This document shows positions 1-59,414 of a stretch of 64,000 bases of DNA, piece by piece; positions within the stretch are counted from its first letter, which is position 1, and each line of letters opens with the position of its first letter. The stretch comes from Muraenolepis orangiensis (taxonomy: Eukaryota > Chordata > Actinopteri > Gadiformes > Muraenolepididae), in contig CM051019.1 of the NCBI GenBank assembly GCA_027704905.1, positions 19,066,875 to 19,130,874 of the forward strand, read 5' to 3'. The notes under the pieces were generated by a model. The model was not told where the DNA came from. It worked only from the letters and a program-made list of their open reading frames with translations, and made no database searches. Made by a program: the position numbers and the translations under genes.

Positions 1-471
1 CGTGGCACTGACTGCACTGGCCCAATGTTTGGTTAGTACAGTCCCAGTCTGAAGGCTGTCCGGCGCCGACGACATTTGGCGGGCGAGCAGCGCCCTCTAG
101 TGGTGGTGGGGGGGGGGGGAGAAGACGTCGGTGTCGAGTCGATATGGGACGGATCAAAGTGCTGTGGACTGTGTTTTTTTTCTGAAGAAGATGGGTACCA
201 ACAGATCAGCCAAAAACCGCTTCAAAGCTCCCTTCTTGGCCATTAAAATCTATGATAGGAACACGTGCTAATAAAGACGAGACTTTTGATATGCAAATGA
301 TGCGTGTGAAGCGGCCAACACATCCCCAACGCTCTTATACTGCCCGCAATGTGCCGATCAGCAGGTTTAAAAAAGATAGACCTACTAAGGACTTTTTTTA
401 AGAGACGTCTTCATGCAATGCATGCAATGCATGCAACATTTGGGGGAGTTGTGTTGGTGGGTTGCAAATAC
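1..471. other. Intergenic, nothing recognised
   Basis: This stretch lies downstream of UBE2V2. It has a G run near 108-119 and a 26-codon ATG frame at 191-271 whose stop overlaps an AATAAA, but no similarity I recognise. It could hold the 3' end of a neighbouring gene; I cannot support that. Confidence 0.4.
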
Positions 472-705
472 AGTGCGGCACCTGTATCGTCACCCTTGGC
501 CTGGGAGCCGCAAGGTCGCCGGTTCAAGTCCCCGAAACACCAGGTTACTGCCTAAGTGCCCTTGAGCAAGGCATGCCCCCCCCCTACACTGCTCCCCGGG
601 CAGCTGTATAAATAGCTGCCCGCTGCTCCTAATACTAGGATGGGTTAAATGCAGACATTCCTTTCGCTGTATACTGTACTTGTGCTGTACACTGACAATA
701 CATTT
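472..705 (+). mobile_element. tRNA-derived SINE copy 1
   Basis: A pol III B-box-like GGTTCAAGTCC lies near 520, followed by a shared body (cttgagcaaggc, agctgcccgctgctcctaatactaggatgggttaaatgcag). The same body recurs at 3499-3741, 9390-9658, 34105-34330 and 41739-41893, so this is an interspersed SINE family. This copy ends in the tail of another repeated element (tactgtacttgtgctgtacactgacaatacatttg). The head resembles a tRNA but is diverged. Confidence 0.7.
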
Positions 706-914
706 GAATATTATTATCAAGAACAAGTATCAATCCGTATTGAAATGTGTGGCATTACATAATGAATGCCCTGAAGAAGCGTGTGGTCGACCTCAGAGGC
801 AACCCTCTCGAGTTGAGGTCAGCTGGGGGCATAAGGTTGACCTTGCAGTGTAACCTGTTAGATATCGACCTAAGAAGACTTTTTGCTTTGCTTTTTAATG
901 CCAGAAAAGCATTC

Positions 915-952
<38 letters not shown>

Positions 953-964
953 GGGGGGGGGGGG
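915..964. repeat. (GT)n followed by poly-G
   Basis: A GT dinucleotide array runs into an uninterrupted run of G. No gene is nearby. Confidence 0.95.
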
Positions 965-1289
965 CGCTAGGCCGTTATTTAGTTTAAAAGAAAAGCCAAG
1001 CGAGATAACCTGCACATAATTCACAACGCATAGATTATTGCACATACAGTAAATGCATTGGATACGAATTAGCATTTCTAACATTCAGTCATAGTGATTT
1101 ATTTTGAGGTGAGATAACGAATAAAGAATAGTTTTGTTTTTTTTATCCACATCATTTTTTTGGACTTTAATCTGCCCTATAGTCATTTATAGTCACAGTA
1201 AAAGCCACATATAAAATGTAGGGCCAAAAATCGAAGGGCGGATTTTGCACGATATAATAGCCGCCTTGCGTATCCTGCGTCCGTTGTTA

Positions 1290-1500
1290 TTAATGCACAT
1301 ACATATATCAAACCTACTCCAATTTATTTTATACCTGTTATTATACCTGGTAGACAGTTTTTACATCCTATTTAACCACTGTACATTACTGTGCACTTTA
1401 CTGTAACAATTGCACTCTGGTTAGATGCCAACTTCTTTTCGCCGTACTGTACTACTGTGCTGTGCAATGACGATATGAATCTAATCTAATCTTAATCTAG
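1290..1500 (+). repeat. Interspersed family A, copy 1
   Basis: This carries the recurring block 'gcactctggttagatgcc', then 'gctgtgcaatgac', and ends in repeats of taatc. Related blocks lie at 16478-16663, 19175-19520, 19845-20045 (reverse), 41895-42300 and 56255-56745. The shared 3' end with short tandem terminal repeats is what a non-LTR retrotransposon 3' UTR would look like; that class is inferred. Confidence 0.65.
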
Positions 1501-2113
1501 AAACGGTTGACGTTGTGATACATGATGCCAACGTCAGTGAATTATATATACCTAATAGTATTTGCAGTACGTTTCTGGGTCTACTTATAGTTCAATTAAA
1601 TAATTAACTAATTAACCAATTCAATAAATGGGCTGAAAGGCAACATACGTTTTAGTTGTTTTAAGCCCGTGCTGTTGACAAAACTGAGGACATAGCAAAC
1701 GGCCAGTGACATGTCAGCCCGTGAGGAACGCTGTTCCGTACATACGGTGATAAGGTCAGCCAGCAGATTCATGAAACTGCTGTCTTTCATGATGGGGAAA
1801 AAAAAAAAAAAAAGCACAAAGGGAATCCTTAAATAATTGATGACAAAATCATAAATTACTTTTCCGTAGCGCCAGACTGGAGAGAAATGAGACACGAGCT
1901 CGGGGCTAAAAAGGAGGAGAGAGTAAGGGTGAAGCTTCAATCCAAGTGATTTTAATTTTCAGAAAAATCACAAGTTCGTTGGGTTACCTGCCATGTTCAC
2001 TTCAATGTAAGGGTTTTCAGAGTAGAAGACAGGCTTTCAACGTGTTACATGTCAAAGAGCTGCGGAACATAAACCGATGGGCAGAGCGTCCGATACACAG
2101 AAACGCATGTACG

Positions 2114-2154
<41 letters not shown>

Positions 2155-2284
2155 GCACGTCAAACCTTTCACACGGCCACGTGTGAAAGAGCCAAAAGCC
2201 ACGGCTCGCAAAATCGCTCTCAATAATTAGAAGGTGAGACTCCCAACCAACAAAATAATAATAATAATTAGGTTTTGTCTTTCA
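1501..2284. other. Intergenic with a (CA)n tract
   Basis: A (CA)n array lies at about 2115-2152 and a poly-A run near 1798-1814. No exon is recognised on either strand. Confidence 0.5.
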
Positions 2285-2288
2285 CCGT

Positions 2289-2294
2289 TTTATT
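2289..2294 (-). terminator. UBE2V2 polyadenylation signal
   Basis: AATAAA on the minus strand (TTTATT on plus) lies about 490 bp beyond the UBE2V2 stop, so the 3' UTR is roughly 2270-2780. It is the nearest canonical hexamer I found in a plausible position. Confidence 0.55.
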
Positions 2295-2780
2295 AAGTCA
2301 CAGAACAACATGCCATCGTACAAATGCATCTCGCCACTCGCCTCGGGTTGTTTGAACTGAAAGGTTATAGAGACTTCCCTCCCTCGTGTTATCCATGCTC
2401 CCCACCCCACTCTCCAAAGCCAGCGTATGCTGGAAGATCTCAGACACGCCTTAACCATATGGTAATCAAAAAAATGAAAAGAAAACTAAAGAAAATCGTA
2501 GAATCCCTTTGTGGTGAGGGTGAGGGACTGCCAGTGCACTTGTAGCCTTAACAACTACACTATTACTATGAAGTGCTTAACTGCAGGACACTTATGACGT
2601 AATGAGCTAAATAATAACAATAACAATAAAAAATAAAAATAATAATAATAATAATAAACTCCGATCTCGCTGTTGCAGACATTAATGTCGGAAGTGCCAA
2701 GAGAGCAGCTCAGTGATCGACACGATATTTCTAAAGAGAGTAAGGTTTTTAAGACAGAGGGTAAAAACAATCCAGTCTAG

Positions 2781-7951
<5,171 letters not shown>

Positions 7952-7989
7952 CTTCTTCAGTCGAATCCAGAAACAGAAGCGTCGAGTTG

Positions 7990-7997
7990 TGACGTCA
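7990..7997. promoter_or_regulatory. CRE in UBE2V2 promoter
   Basis: A perfect palindromic TGACGTCA lies 39 bp upstream of the UBE2V2 ATG, in a GC-rich stretch between that ATG and the AT-rich block at 8056. It fits an ATF/CREB site; function is inferred from sequence and position only. Confidence 0.55.
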
Positions 7998-8055
7998 CAG
8001 GTCAGAACAGCAGCGTCACGCCCGCCCGTCGCTGAGCACACAGCGGGGCAGCGCC

Positions 8056-8190
8056 AACATATATTAGAATATATATTATATATATAATATAAATATTACA
8101 TTATAAATAATATAATATAAATATTACAATATATAATATATAATATATATATTATAATATAAATATATATTATAATCAATTATAATATAG
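8056..8190. repeat. AT-rich palindromic block
   Basis: Almost pure A/T made of overlapping atatta, taatat and aatata pieces that can fold on themselves. It fills most of the gap between the UBE2V2 promoter and the 3' end of MCM4. Confidence 0.9.
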
Positions 8191-8349
8191 AACGTAGCAT
8201 AAAAACCTCAAATTAGTTTATGCGATTTGTTTTCTGCGCTACAATTACATTTCAAAATGAATCCAGGATATTGCATAACCGATTAAGACGAAGGGGAAGG
8301 AATTGATTGTAAGCAGTAAACACACTTAATTTGGAATATAAACAATTTT

Positions 8350-8355
8350 TTTATT
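8350..8355 (-). terminator. MCM4 polyadenylation signal
   Basis: Minus-strand AATAAA about 350 bp past the MCM4 stop, giving a 3' UTR of roughly 8330-8704. The next gene's promoter (UBE2V2) begins only about 350 bp further on. Confidence 0.6.
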
Positions 8356-8704
8356 GGTTGAGTGCTACAACATTTTGGACACTTTATAAAAAACGCCAGT
8401 AAACAGTGGAGTTGCTTCAACTGAAAACATTGACGTAAGACAACGTTAAGGATACGCAATGTGTTAAGTCTTATTAACTTTTTATGTTGTGCATTTCTTT
8501 ATACATCCACCACAATAATCACAAACGTGAACCAGCCGTATCATCAAAGACACTACACAAAAAAAAAGGGGAAAAAGGACACACCCAAATAACTTGTGGT
8601 GACATTGTTTTTACTATTATACATTTTTATTTTACACTACCATAACATTCTCGGACACGGTCTCTTCCATTTATCACTGTACATCGTCGTTGGGGGGGCG
8701 TTTC

Positions 8705-18380
<9,676 letters not shown>

Positions 18381-18641
18381 TGCAATCAGGAGATCTGAAA
18401 TGTAAAAACTTGTCAACTTATGATTGTTGGAATTACGATGACAGTACCCAAAATGGTCGTCTGATGCGGACATGCGGCCGCAAACAATAAGCCATACTAG
18501 CAATACAAAACTCGACTTTACGCTCCAATAAGTTGAAGGGAAATGGTATGTGCGTGGGAGCTATAGCTTTAGTGTAATTAGTGATGACATATTGAATGTT
18601 AGTACTGTATTCGAAACCACTTTAATACGCATTGCCCTTAC

Positions 18642-18740
18642 CTTGTGTTGTGTGCGGCTTGTTCCAAACAATCTGGCGCGAAACTGCGAGTGACGTAATT
18701 TTCGCGGGGAAGTTTGGACCAATCGTAAGCCAAAACGTTC
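18642..18740 (-). promoter_or_regulatory. MCM4 promoter and noncoding first exon
   Basis: On the minus strand an ACAAG|GTAAGG donor at 18642 can splice to the acceptor CATTTCAG ahead of 18394, giving an untranslated leader exon. Upstream lie E2F-like sites GGCGCGAAA (18675-18683) and TTTTCGCGGGGAA (18699-18711), a CRE-like TGACGTAA (18691-18698) and a CCAAT box on plus (18719-18723). E2F control fits MCM genes, which are induced at G1/S. The exact start site is not visible from sequence. Confidence 0.7.
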
Positions 18741-18774
18741 GGAGCTCTTCCGTCACGGGTGGTCTTGCTACGAA

Positions 18775-19174
18775 GGGTAAACTTATAATACTACCCACCT
18801 CGGCGTCTTTCTTACATTATATTATCTAAACAAAATGTATATGTATTCTATGTATATTATTAATACAAATATATTTTCTACTTATAATAAAGAAAGGACA
18901 CCGAAACGAATGTGTGAAACTGACGACAACAACATGACAACATAACCCTACCCCCCTACCCGTACCTCTTGGTTTCGTCCAACCGCGAAAGACCCTCAGC
19001 TGTAGTGACACATATTGACCACAGGGTGGCGTCAATTTCTACCAGCCGACTTCTTACTAGTTGGGGAAATTGTCGTACGCCGAGTTGACGTAAGGTCAAA
19101 ACGATGGAAGTTTCACACTTGCGCATATGTAGGCCTTACTATTGAAATACATGTATATATATATATATATACAT
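18775..19174. other. MCM4-CEBPD intergenic, no gene seen
   Basis: AT-rich unique DNA with a (TA)n run at about 19149-19170. No PRKDC exon or other coding exon is recognised anywhere between MCM4 and CEBPD. Confidence 0.6.
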
Positions 19175-19507
19175 ATGTATCTTCTTATACAACTGCATAC
19201 CCCTGCTCACTACTTGTTTATACTTGTATACTTACCTTGTGTGTAAAAAAAAAATATATATATATATATATATATTTACACACATATACTTATGCACATA
19301 TCTCATACCTATATATATAAGTTACTTTATACCTGTTTTTAGAAGTATTGTTTAGACTGTTTTTACATATTATTCAACAACTGTACACATTCTATATTAC
19401 CATGCACTTTTCTGCAACATTTGCACTCTGGTTAGATGCCAAATTATTTTCACTGTACTGTACTTGTGCTGCTGTACACTGACAATATTTTGATTTGAAT
19501 CTTATCT

Positions 19508-19565
<58 letters not shown>
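19175..19565 (+). repeat. Family A, copy 3, with (TA)n arrays
   Basis: Contains aactgcatacccctgctcac at the start, a (TA)n run at 19254-19275, gcactctggttagatgccaa near 19425, and ends beside a 52-bp (TA)n array at 19514-19565. Confidence 0.7.
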
Positions 19566-19569
<4 letters not shown>

Positions 19570-20640
19570 GTCGTGTTTTATTTCTCAAGTAAAGTGGTGA
19601 AAACGGTACACAAATGACTGCTTGGAAATCCATTATTCACTACAACCTATAGTTGTGTGCCCTCTGTATTCAACTCCCAGGAGAAACATCTGGTGGGTTA
19701 TTTGTACCCGTCAAACGTGGCGAGACTTGTATGTATGGACGACTAAAGTACACCTTTGTACTTGTAAACTAGTACACCTTTAAGGGATTCATTGACTGTA
19801 AAGGCATGTCACATTTCCTGAAACTCCGTCTATGTGCCCTGTAGTTGCATTGTACATGCGTATTAGATTACATTCAAATGTATTGTCGTTGCACAGCACA
19901 GTAGTACAGCACAGCGAAAATAATGTGGCATCTAACCTGAGAGCAAATGTTGCAGACAAGTGTATGGTAATATACCATTTACAGTTTACAGTTGCTAAAA
20001 GACCGTCTACTAGGTATACAAACAGTTACGAGGTTACTAATATGAGTATGTGTGAGATATGAGCATGATAATACCATATAGTTCAGCATGTAGTTCTTAC
20101 TTCCCACCACCTCGCACATGCATGCATGGTCACCTATGGTACAGCCCACCAAGAACACCCACATGTCAATCCAAAGCTTGAACATGACATGAGACATTTA
20201 ACTCTGTCTTTTCTATTCATGCGACAAATACACACAAAAACACAATGTACAATGAGTGTTATTCAACACATTGTACGATTATTTAAGACATGCATATTAC
20301 AGTAATACACCGTGACAACACGCCTTAAACGAGTGTCTACTTTATGATTGACTACATCGCTTGCAGAGTGCTGAGTGTGTGCGGGGTTTTTTTTCTTGCG
20401 TGTTTGTAGAGGTGTTGACAACTTGTCATTTCGTTTATTACCGAAGTTATTCAACGCATGATTCAGTGGCTACACATAGGACCACAGCTTTTTTTTATTT
20501 TGCATACTTAATAACACCACGAATCCCCTTTGTGATAGTCTGTCGGGCTGTGTAAACAACACACGTTATACTATAGTGCCTTTGCTTATTCATACTGTCG
20601 TAGTAAATGCGGGCGGAAACGAGGGAGACGCCCCCCCCCC
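19566..20640. other. Intergenic with reversed family A copy
   Basis: A reverse family A copy lies at about 19845-20045 (ttcaaatgtattgtcgttgc, then gtggcatctaacctgagagc). The rest is AT-rich with no exon recognised. Confidence 0.55.
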
Positions 20641-20655
20641 CCCACGCTGGTCGGT

Positions 20656-20755
20656 GATTGGTGGGAAGCCAACACCACGTGATCCCGTCCTGACGGTTAC
20701 TGGCTCCTCGGGAGGGAGGTAAAACGTGACGTAGGCGAGGCGCATATACAAAAAT
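20656..20755 (+). promoter_or_regulatory. CEBPD promoter
   Basis: A GATTGG (inverted CCAAT) lies at 20656-20661, a CRE-like TGACGTAG at 20727-20734 and a TATA-like TATACAAAAATA around 20745-20756. The ATG is about 330 bp further on, so the 5' UTR would be roughly 300 bp. CRE control is known for mammalian CEBPD; use here is inferred. Confidence 0.5.
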
Positions 20756-21083
20756 ACTGGGCGAAATACAACCGCTTCCAGATCGGAGAAACACTCATAA
20801 CCTCAACTTTTATTTTGTTTAAATAATTTTTTTTTTTTTAAAGGGACAGAAATCTGACGGCAAAAGCAAATCACGCCATCGCAACCCCAAAAAAAGTCCC
20901 TCCTCCGCAACCCATCGGGACATCTTTGAAAACAAAAAGGAGAGAGAAGGCAGGTTTAACATTGAGAATACGAGTTGTGTCAAGGCTGAACTTCACAAGT
21001 GTCAACTTTATTATTATTGTTATTTTTTTTTTTTTTAAATAACAACTAAGAGAATTAACAACACGTGTGGAGCAGAACCCGGG

Positions 21084-22103
21084 TTGATGTGTGACATATA
21101 CCGCTCGGACTCCCAGTGCGTGTCCCCACCATGCACCATGAGCTGGACGATGGAGCCCGCTAACTTCTACGACAGTCACGCCAAGCAGGGCGGCCTGCAG
21201 CACGGCGTCTGCAAGCCCATGGGCCGATGCGGCGACGGTGTCCCCGGGGACACCGAGGGGGGCACCGTGGGGGGCACCATGGGGGGCACCATGGCCGAGC
21301 TCAGCACGGCTCCCGCTGCCATGTACGACGACGAGAGTGCCATCGACTTCAGCCAGTACATCGAGTCCATGACAGCCGTGCCCAACCTGGAGCTGTGCAA
21401 CGACGAGCTGTTCCTGGACCTCTTTAATACTGTGAAGCAAGAGAAAGCAGAGTTCTACAACATGACTAACTCTGTCACGTCCAACATGACTGACTCGGTC
21501 ACGTCCAACAACAACAACAACATCATCACCAGCATGCAGCCCCAGCAGCAGCAGCAGCTACTACCGACGAACCCTTCGTACGCGGCCGCCTGTCACCGGG
21601 ATTACGAGAGGAAACCCGACGAGGGGTTCGACCACAAGGGGGTCTTCAGCGCGCCCATCAAACAGGAGTCGGACTGGAGCGACAGTGACATGTCCTCCTC
21701 CCTGCCGTCCCAGATCGAGACCTGCGCCCAGACCTCGGTCAGCCTAACCACGGGACAGCCGACGCCCCCGACCACCCCCGAGCCCCACTCGGCTGTCACC
21801 TCCGCCAGCTCCTCCCCTCGGAAGAGCGGCCGGGAGAAGGGGAAAAAGTCCTCCGTGGACCGCTACAGCCACGAGTATCGTCAGCGGCGGGAGAGGAATA
21901 ACATCGCCGTGCGGAAGAGCAGGGACAAGGCGAAGCAACGCAACATGGACATGCAGGATAAGATGCTCGACCTGGGCTCCGAGAACGACCGGCTACACAA
22001 GACCATCGATCAGCTGACCCGAGAGCTCACCGGGCTGAGGGACTTCTTCAAGCGGCTCCCCGGCGCCTCGTTCCCGGGGGCCACGACCGCGGCCAACCGG
22101 TGA
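21084..22103 (+). CDS. cebpd: CCAAT/enhancer-binding protein delta
   Basis: One uninterrupted frame of 339 codons; C/EBP genes are typically intronless. The protein is a bZIP transcription factor of acute-phase, adipocyte and stress responses. Visible: a conserved activation segment MYDDESAIDFSQYIESM; the regulatory SUMO-type motif IKQESDW; PTPPTTPEPHS; a basic region from about residue 264 (EYRQRRERNNIAVRKSRDKA); and a leucine zipper to about residue 325 ending LTGLRDFFKRL. At 339 aa it is longer than human (269 aa) because of low-complexity insertions: three 12-nt repeats coding GGT units (21255-21290), a 24-nt tandem duplication (21459-21506) and runs of Asn and Gln. Two ATGs are adjacent (21084 and 21087); the second has A at -3 and may be the real start. 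It converges on SPIDR. Confidence 0.96.
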   Translation: MMCDIYRSDSQCVSPPCTMSWTMEPANFYDSHAKQGGLQHGVCKPMGRCGDGVPGDTEGGTVGGTMGGTMAELSTAPAAMYDDESAIDFSQYIESMTAVPNLELCNDELFLDLFNTVKQEKAEFYNMTNSVTSNMTDSVTSNNNNNIITSMQPQQQQQLLPTNPSYAAACHRDYERKPDEGFDHKGVFSAPIKQESDWSDSDMSSSLPSQIETCAQTSVSLTTGQPTPPTTPEPHSAVTSASSSPRKSGREKGKKSSVDRYSHEYRQRRERNNIAVRKSRDKAKQRNMDMQDKMLDLGSENDRLHKTIDQLTRELTGLRDFFKRLPGASFPGATTAANR

Positions 22104-22418
22104 CACATTTTTTTTATAGTTTTTTTTTTTTTGAAAGAACTGAACATTGGAAAAGCCATACCTCAACACAGACATTTTGTTTACCATCTGTAACAGATGC
22201 ATTTTTAAGCTTACCATAATGGCACTGGAAATATTTGACATTGCTGCCATATATATATATTTTTGTTTTTTGTTCAATATTAAATTATTTGACCACTGCA
22301 TTTTACATGGTACACCTGATACGGTACATGTTTTATAATTCTCAACTTTGTATTGTAAGAGCCAGAAGAGCATGATCTTTTATAGTTTGTATACTAAACA
22401 TTTGCCTATGGAATCTAT

Positions 22419-22424
22419 AATAAA
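22419..22424 (+). terminator. CEBPD polyadenylation signal
   Basis: AATAAA 316 bp past the CEBPD stop, followed by an A-rich stretch at 22436-22446. Confidence 0.7.
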
Positions 22425-22599
22425 AATGTATAAAACAAAAAAAAAAGTAGCATTTTGTGTATGGTTCTCTAGGACCGTGGGGGAACTATGAGGTTCAGGG
22501 TGTTTACCTACCGAGGGGGGGGGGGGGGGGGGGTGGAGCGACTAGGAGTTGTCTTATTCATAAAGAAACTGACAATAACGCACTATTCTTAAAACAGGC

Positions 22600-22605
22600 T
22601 TTATT
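22600..22605 (-). terminator. SPIDR polyadenylation signal
   Basis: Minus-strand AATAAA about 555 bp past the SPIDR stop. Only about 175 bp separate it from the CEBPD signal, so the two convergent transcripts nearly meet. A poly-G run (about 22507-22531) lies between. Confidence 0.6.
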
Positions 22606-22996
22606 CACACAGTACACAACACAAACTGATCCAGTTACAATATGCAACATGTTTTGGGGGAACTTGAACATGAAAAAGAGGTAGAGAGAGAACGAGGTAG
22701 AGAGAGAGAGAGAGAGAGCGAGTAAGGGGCGTTGTCGGGTTGACTGCACGTTCCCAAATCACCTCCGAGGGGGGGGTGGGGGTGGAACCACGTGGTTCTT
22801 TCTTTCTGACAGGGAAGGGCTCTGCTGCACTCCCCCTTGGGCTGCTGTCAACTCCTGGGGCCACAGGCTCACTTATCATTAACACACACAAACAAGACCT
22901 TGTGTCTCTACAACCCCTCCCCCCCCCCCCCCCCCCACCACCACCACCAACCAACCAACCACCACTCATTTCTACAATACGACAACCTGTGGGGTT

Positions 22997-23032
<36 letters not shown>

Positions 23033-23159
23033 GAGGCCTTCGAAAGAGGGCTGATGGAAGGGGAGGTGGGGTGGGACTTGAACCAAGGCCTAGTGTGCAG
23101 ATCCTTGGAGCCAGCTGAGGGGCCAGAGGATTGATTTCCCCCCAAGGCCCCATCCCCCC

Positions 23160-57173
<34,014 letters not shown>

Positions 57174-57486
57174 ACTGGCACATATTTCAGGTACTTATGT
57201 TCACATACTGGCGTGGAAAGTCGGTTACGGATGGGCCGAACATGCAGTTCATGTTTTTTTTTGTTTTTTTTAATGAAATCTATGATGTTTTACCAATGTC
57301 CACACGTTGCAACTCTCATCATCATGGTCTTAGACACACCTCCCCAATGGAGCGTACGGCGAACTACGATGGCTGGGTGCGTTTGTTTTAACAGCCGAGG
57401 CACATCGGAGCTGGTTTGTGCGTGCGGTTTCTTCCTCGGCCAAATGTGCACGACAAAGAAACAAGCGCACCCAACCCATTCATATA

Positions 57487-57489
<3 letters not shown>
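57174..57489. promoter_or_regulatory. SPIDR 5' region
   Basis: Holds the SPIDR 5' UTR and probably its promoter. No clear TATA or CCAAT box was picked out. The start ATG (57171-57173) heads a 15-nt coding exon, MSSLK. Confidence 0.35.

Positions 57490-57538
<49 letters not shown>
57490..57538. repeat. (TA)n microsatellite
   Basis: About 24 TA units between SPIDR and MAPRE2. Confidence 0.95.
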
Positions 57539-57541
<3 letters not shown>

Positions 57542-57941
57542 GTATAACATGTTGGAAAACATACAATTACTTAATTTTTTTATATACTTATTTTTTAATT
57601 TTAATAGCATCAATACCAACGCATTGGATAACATGTACTTGGCTATGGTAACATTTGATCATTATATTTTTTGCAATTGCTGAATATTAGGCAAAATATT
57701 CGTCTGTGGTTAAAGTATGACCAAGGACCTTGTATGGCTCTGGTATGGGGCATGCAGTCTATGTCTATCTATGTGTCAATGTGGTACAAAACGGGACATA
57801 TCAGAGACATTCAATTTGACTGATAGTCAAGGCTAGCAATTTGTTTTGTTCTTTCATTCATTCATTCATTTTAAGACCGTCACGTTTGGAGTGATATGAC
57901 ATCGACACACTCCTTCAGACTCCTTCCGTAAGGTGAAATGT

Positions 57942-57947
57942 TTTATT
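57942..57947 (-). terminator. MAPRE2 polyadenylation signal
   Basis: Minus-strand AATAAA about 1.47 kb past the MAPRE2 stop. Another TTTATT (plus) lies near 58016, so the exact end is uncertain. The stretch 57950-59414 would be 3' UTR; it holds no other gene I recognise. Confidence 0.5.
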
Positions 57948-59414
57948 ACAGCACGCCGTTCTACACCCCGTCAAACATCAAGTTAAACATACAAAAAGCT
58001 CACTTAACATTTTTTTTTTTATTAAATATGTAAAAAGCGGGTCAAGTTATTCACAAATAAAATGCAAACATGCAACACAGTTTGGGGAATGCATAATGAG
58101 TGGGACATAAACAACAACAAAAAAGAAACACTTACTATTCATACTTATTGACAGTACATGTTTACATTCCTTTTCATTTACACAACAGTATCTGACTAAA
58201 GCATTAGGGTGCACTGCCAAATTCAATAATAGTAAGTGTAACACTATGAACAGGTAATTACTGGAATATAGCATGTCAAATAACTCAGTGAACGTACACA
58301 CATCTTGTCTAAGCAGTGTGATTGAAAAATCATTTATAATATATATATATATATTATATCCATGGAACAGATATCAGTGGCAATGCGCTGAAAAGTATAA
58401 AAAAAAATTAAAAATAAAACAACGACAAAAAAAAACATTAATCTTGATAAGACTAGGCCACAATAAATGCGTTTTCCTCCCCTATGTTTATGACCTAGAC
58501 TACTAACTAACTAACTAACTAACTAACTAGTCAGAAAACCATTATTATCAACGTTGTTCACACACAATCGGTGTGACTAACACATTTTTGAGCGCACAAT
58601 TGTCTGAAACATTGGGATTCATGAAGATCGGCGTCACACAGTCCTAGTTGGTTTTTCAACTCTACATCTAATTCACCACCTACAATTGACTGTGTGTGGT
58701 CTCCCTTCACAAGGATTCAATGTCACACCGTGTATACTTTTATACTAAATGCTAAAGGCTAAATAAATAGGGTGACGGTTTTTATGGACAGATTGTCCAG
58801 TCCTAGGTCAAATGTCAGTGCAAGACATGGAAGGAGGTTAGATAAGAGCTACTATGAGCCCTCTCAGGGCTTTGCTTATTGCATTTGTGTGATTGACATG
58901 GTTGATATGTATATTTAAAAAAAAAAAGACAAAACACAACAGAAAATCGGTAGAAAATCAAAAATGAGCGAAGAATGCAAAATGAACACTCGTACTGACA
59001 GGTAGAAGTTACCCGTCTTTGACTTCAGCATTTTCCTCATATCTAGGTGTCCGATTGACTTTTCAACGCCACACTGTCCATGGAAACGTCTGCGGTGGTG
59101 GTCTGAGCTTGTCTGCGCGTGGAGGTAAAAGTGGCCAAACCGGCCACGGGCTGTTCACCAACAGTCACGAAAAACACAGAATATCAACTGGCAGGACTTA
59201 AGAAAAAACATCAACTGAAAAGAACGGATGGCGGATTCTTCTCGAGGGGTTTGGGGGTGGGGGGGGGGAGGGGAGGGGAGGGCCGGTTTGCTTAATTTTT
59301 TGCTCAGTCTTCAAGAGAACAAAAAACAAGAAACCACGTTGGAAAAACTTAAAATCCTCTGACGGATGTCACTATAAAAGAAGGGCGTGGGGTTGCGGTG
59401 AGAGAGGACAACAG

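Noticed and set aside
191..271. 26-codon frame with stop overlapping AATAAA
   Set aside because: Very short, unrecognised, and no supporting upstream exon. It might be a neighbouring gene's 3' end, but nothing shows it.
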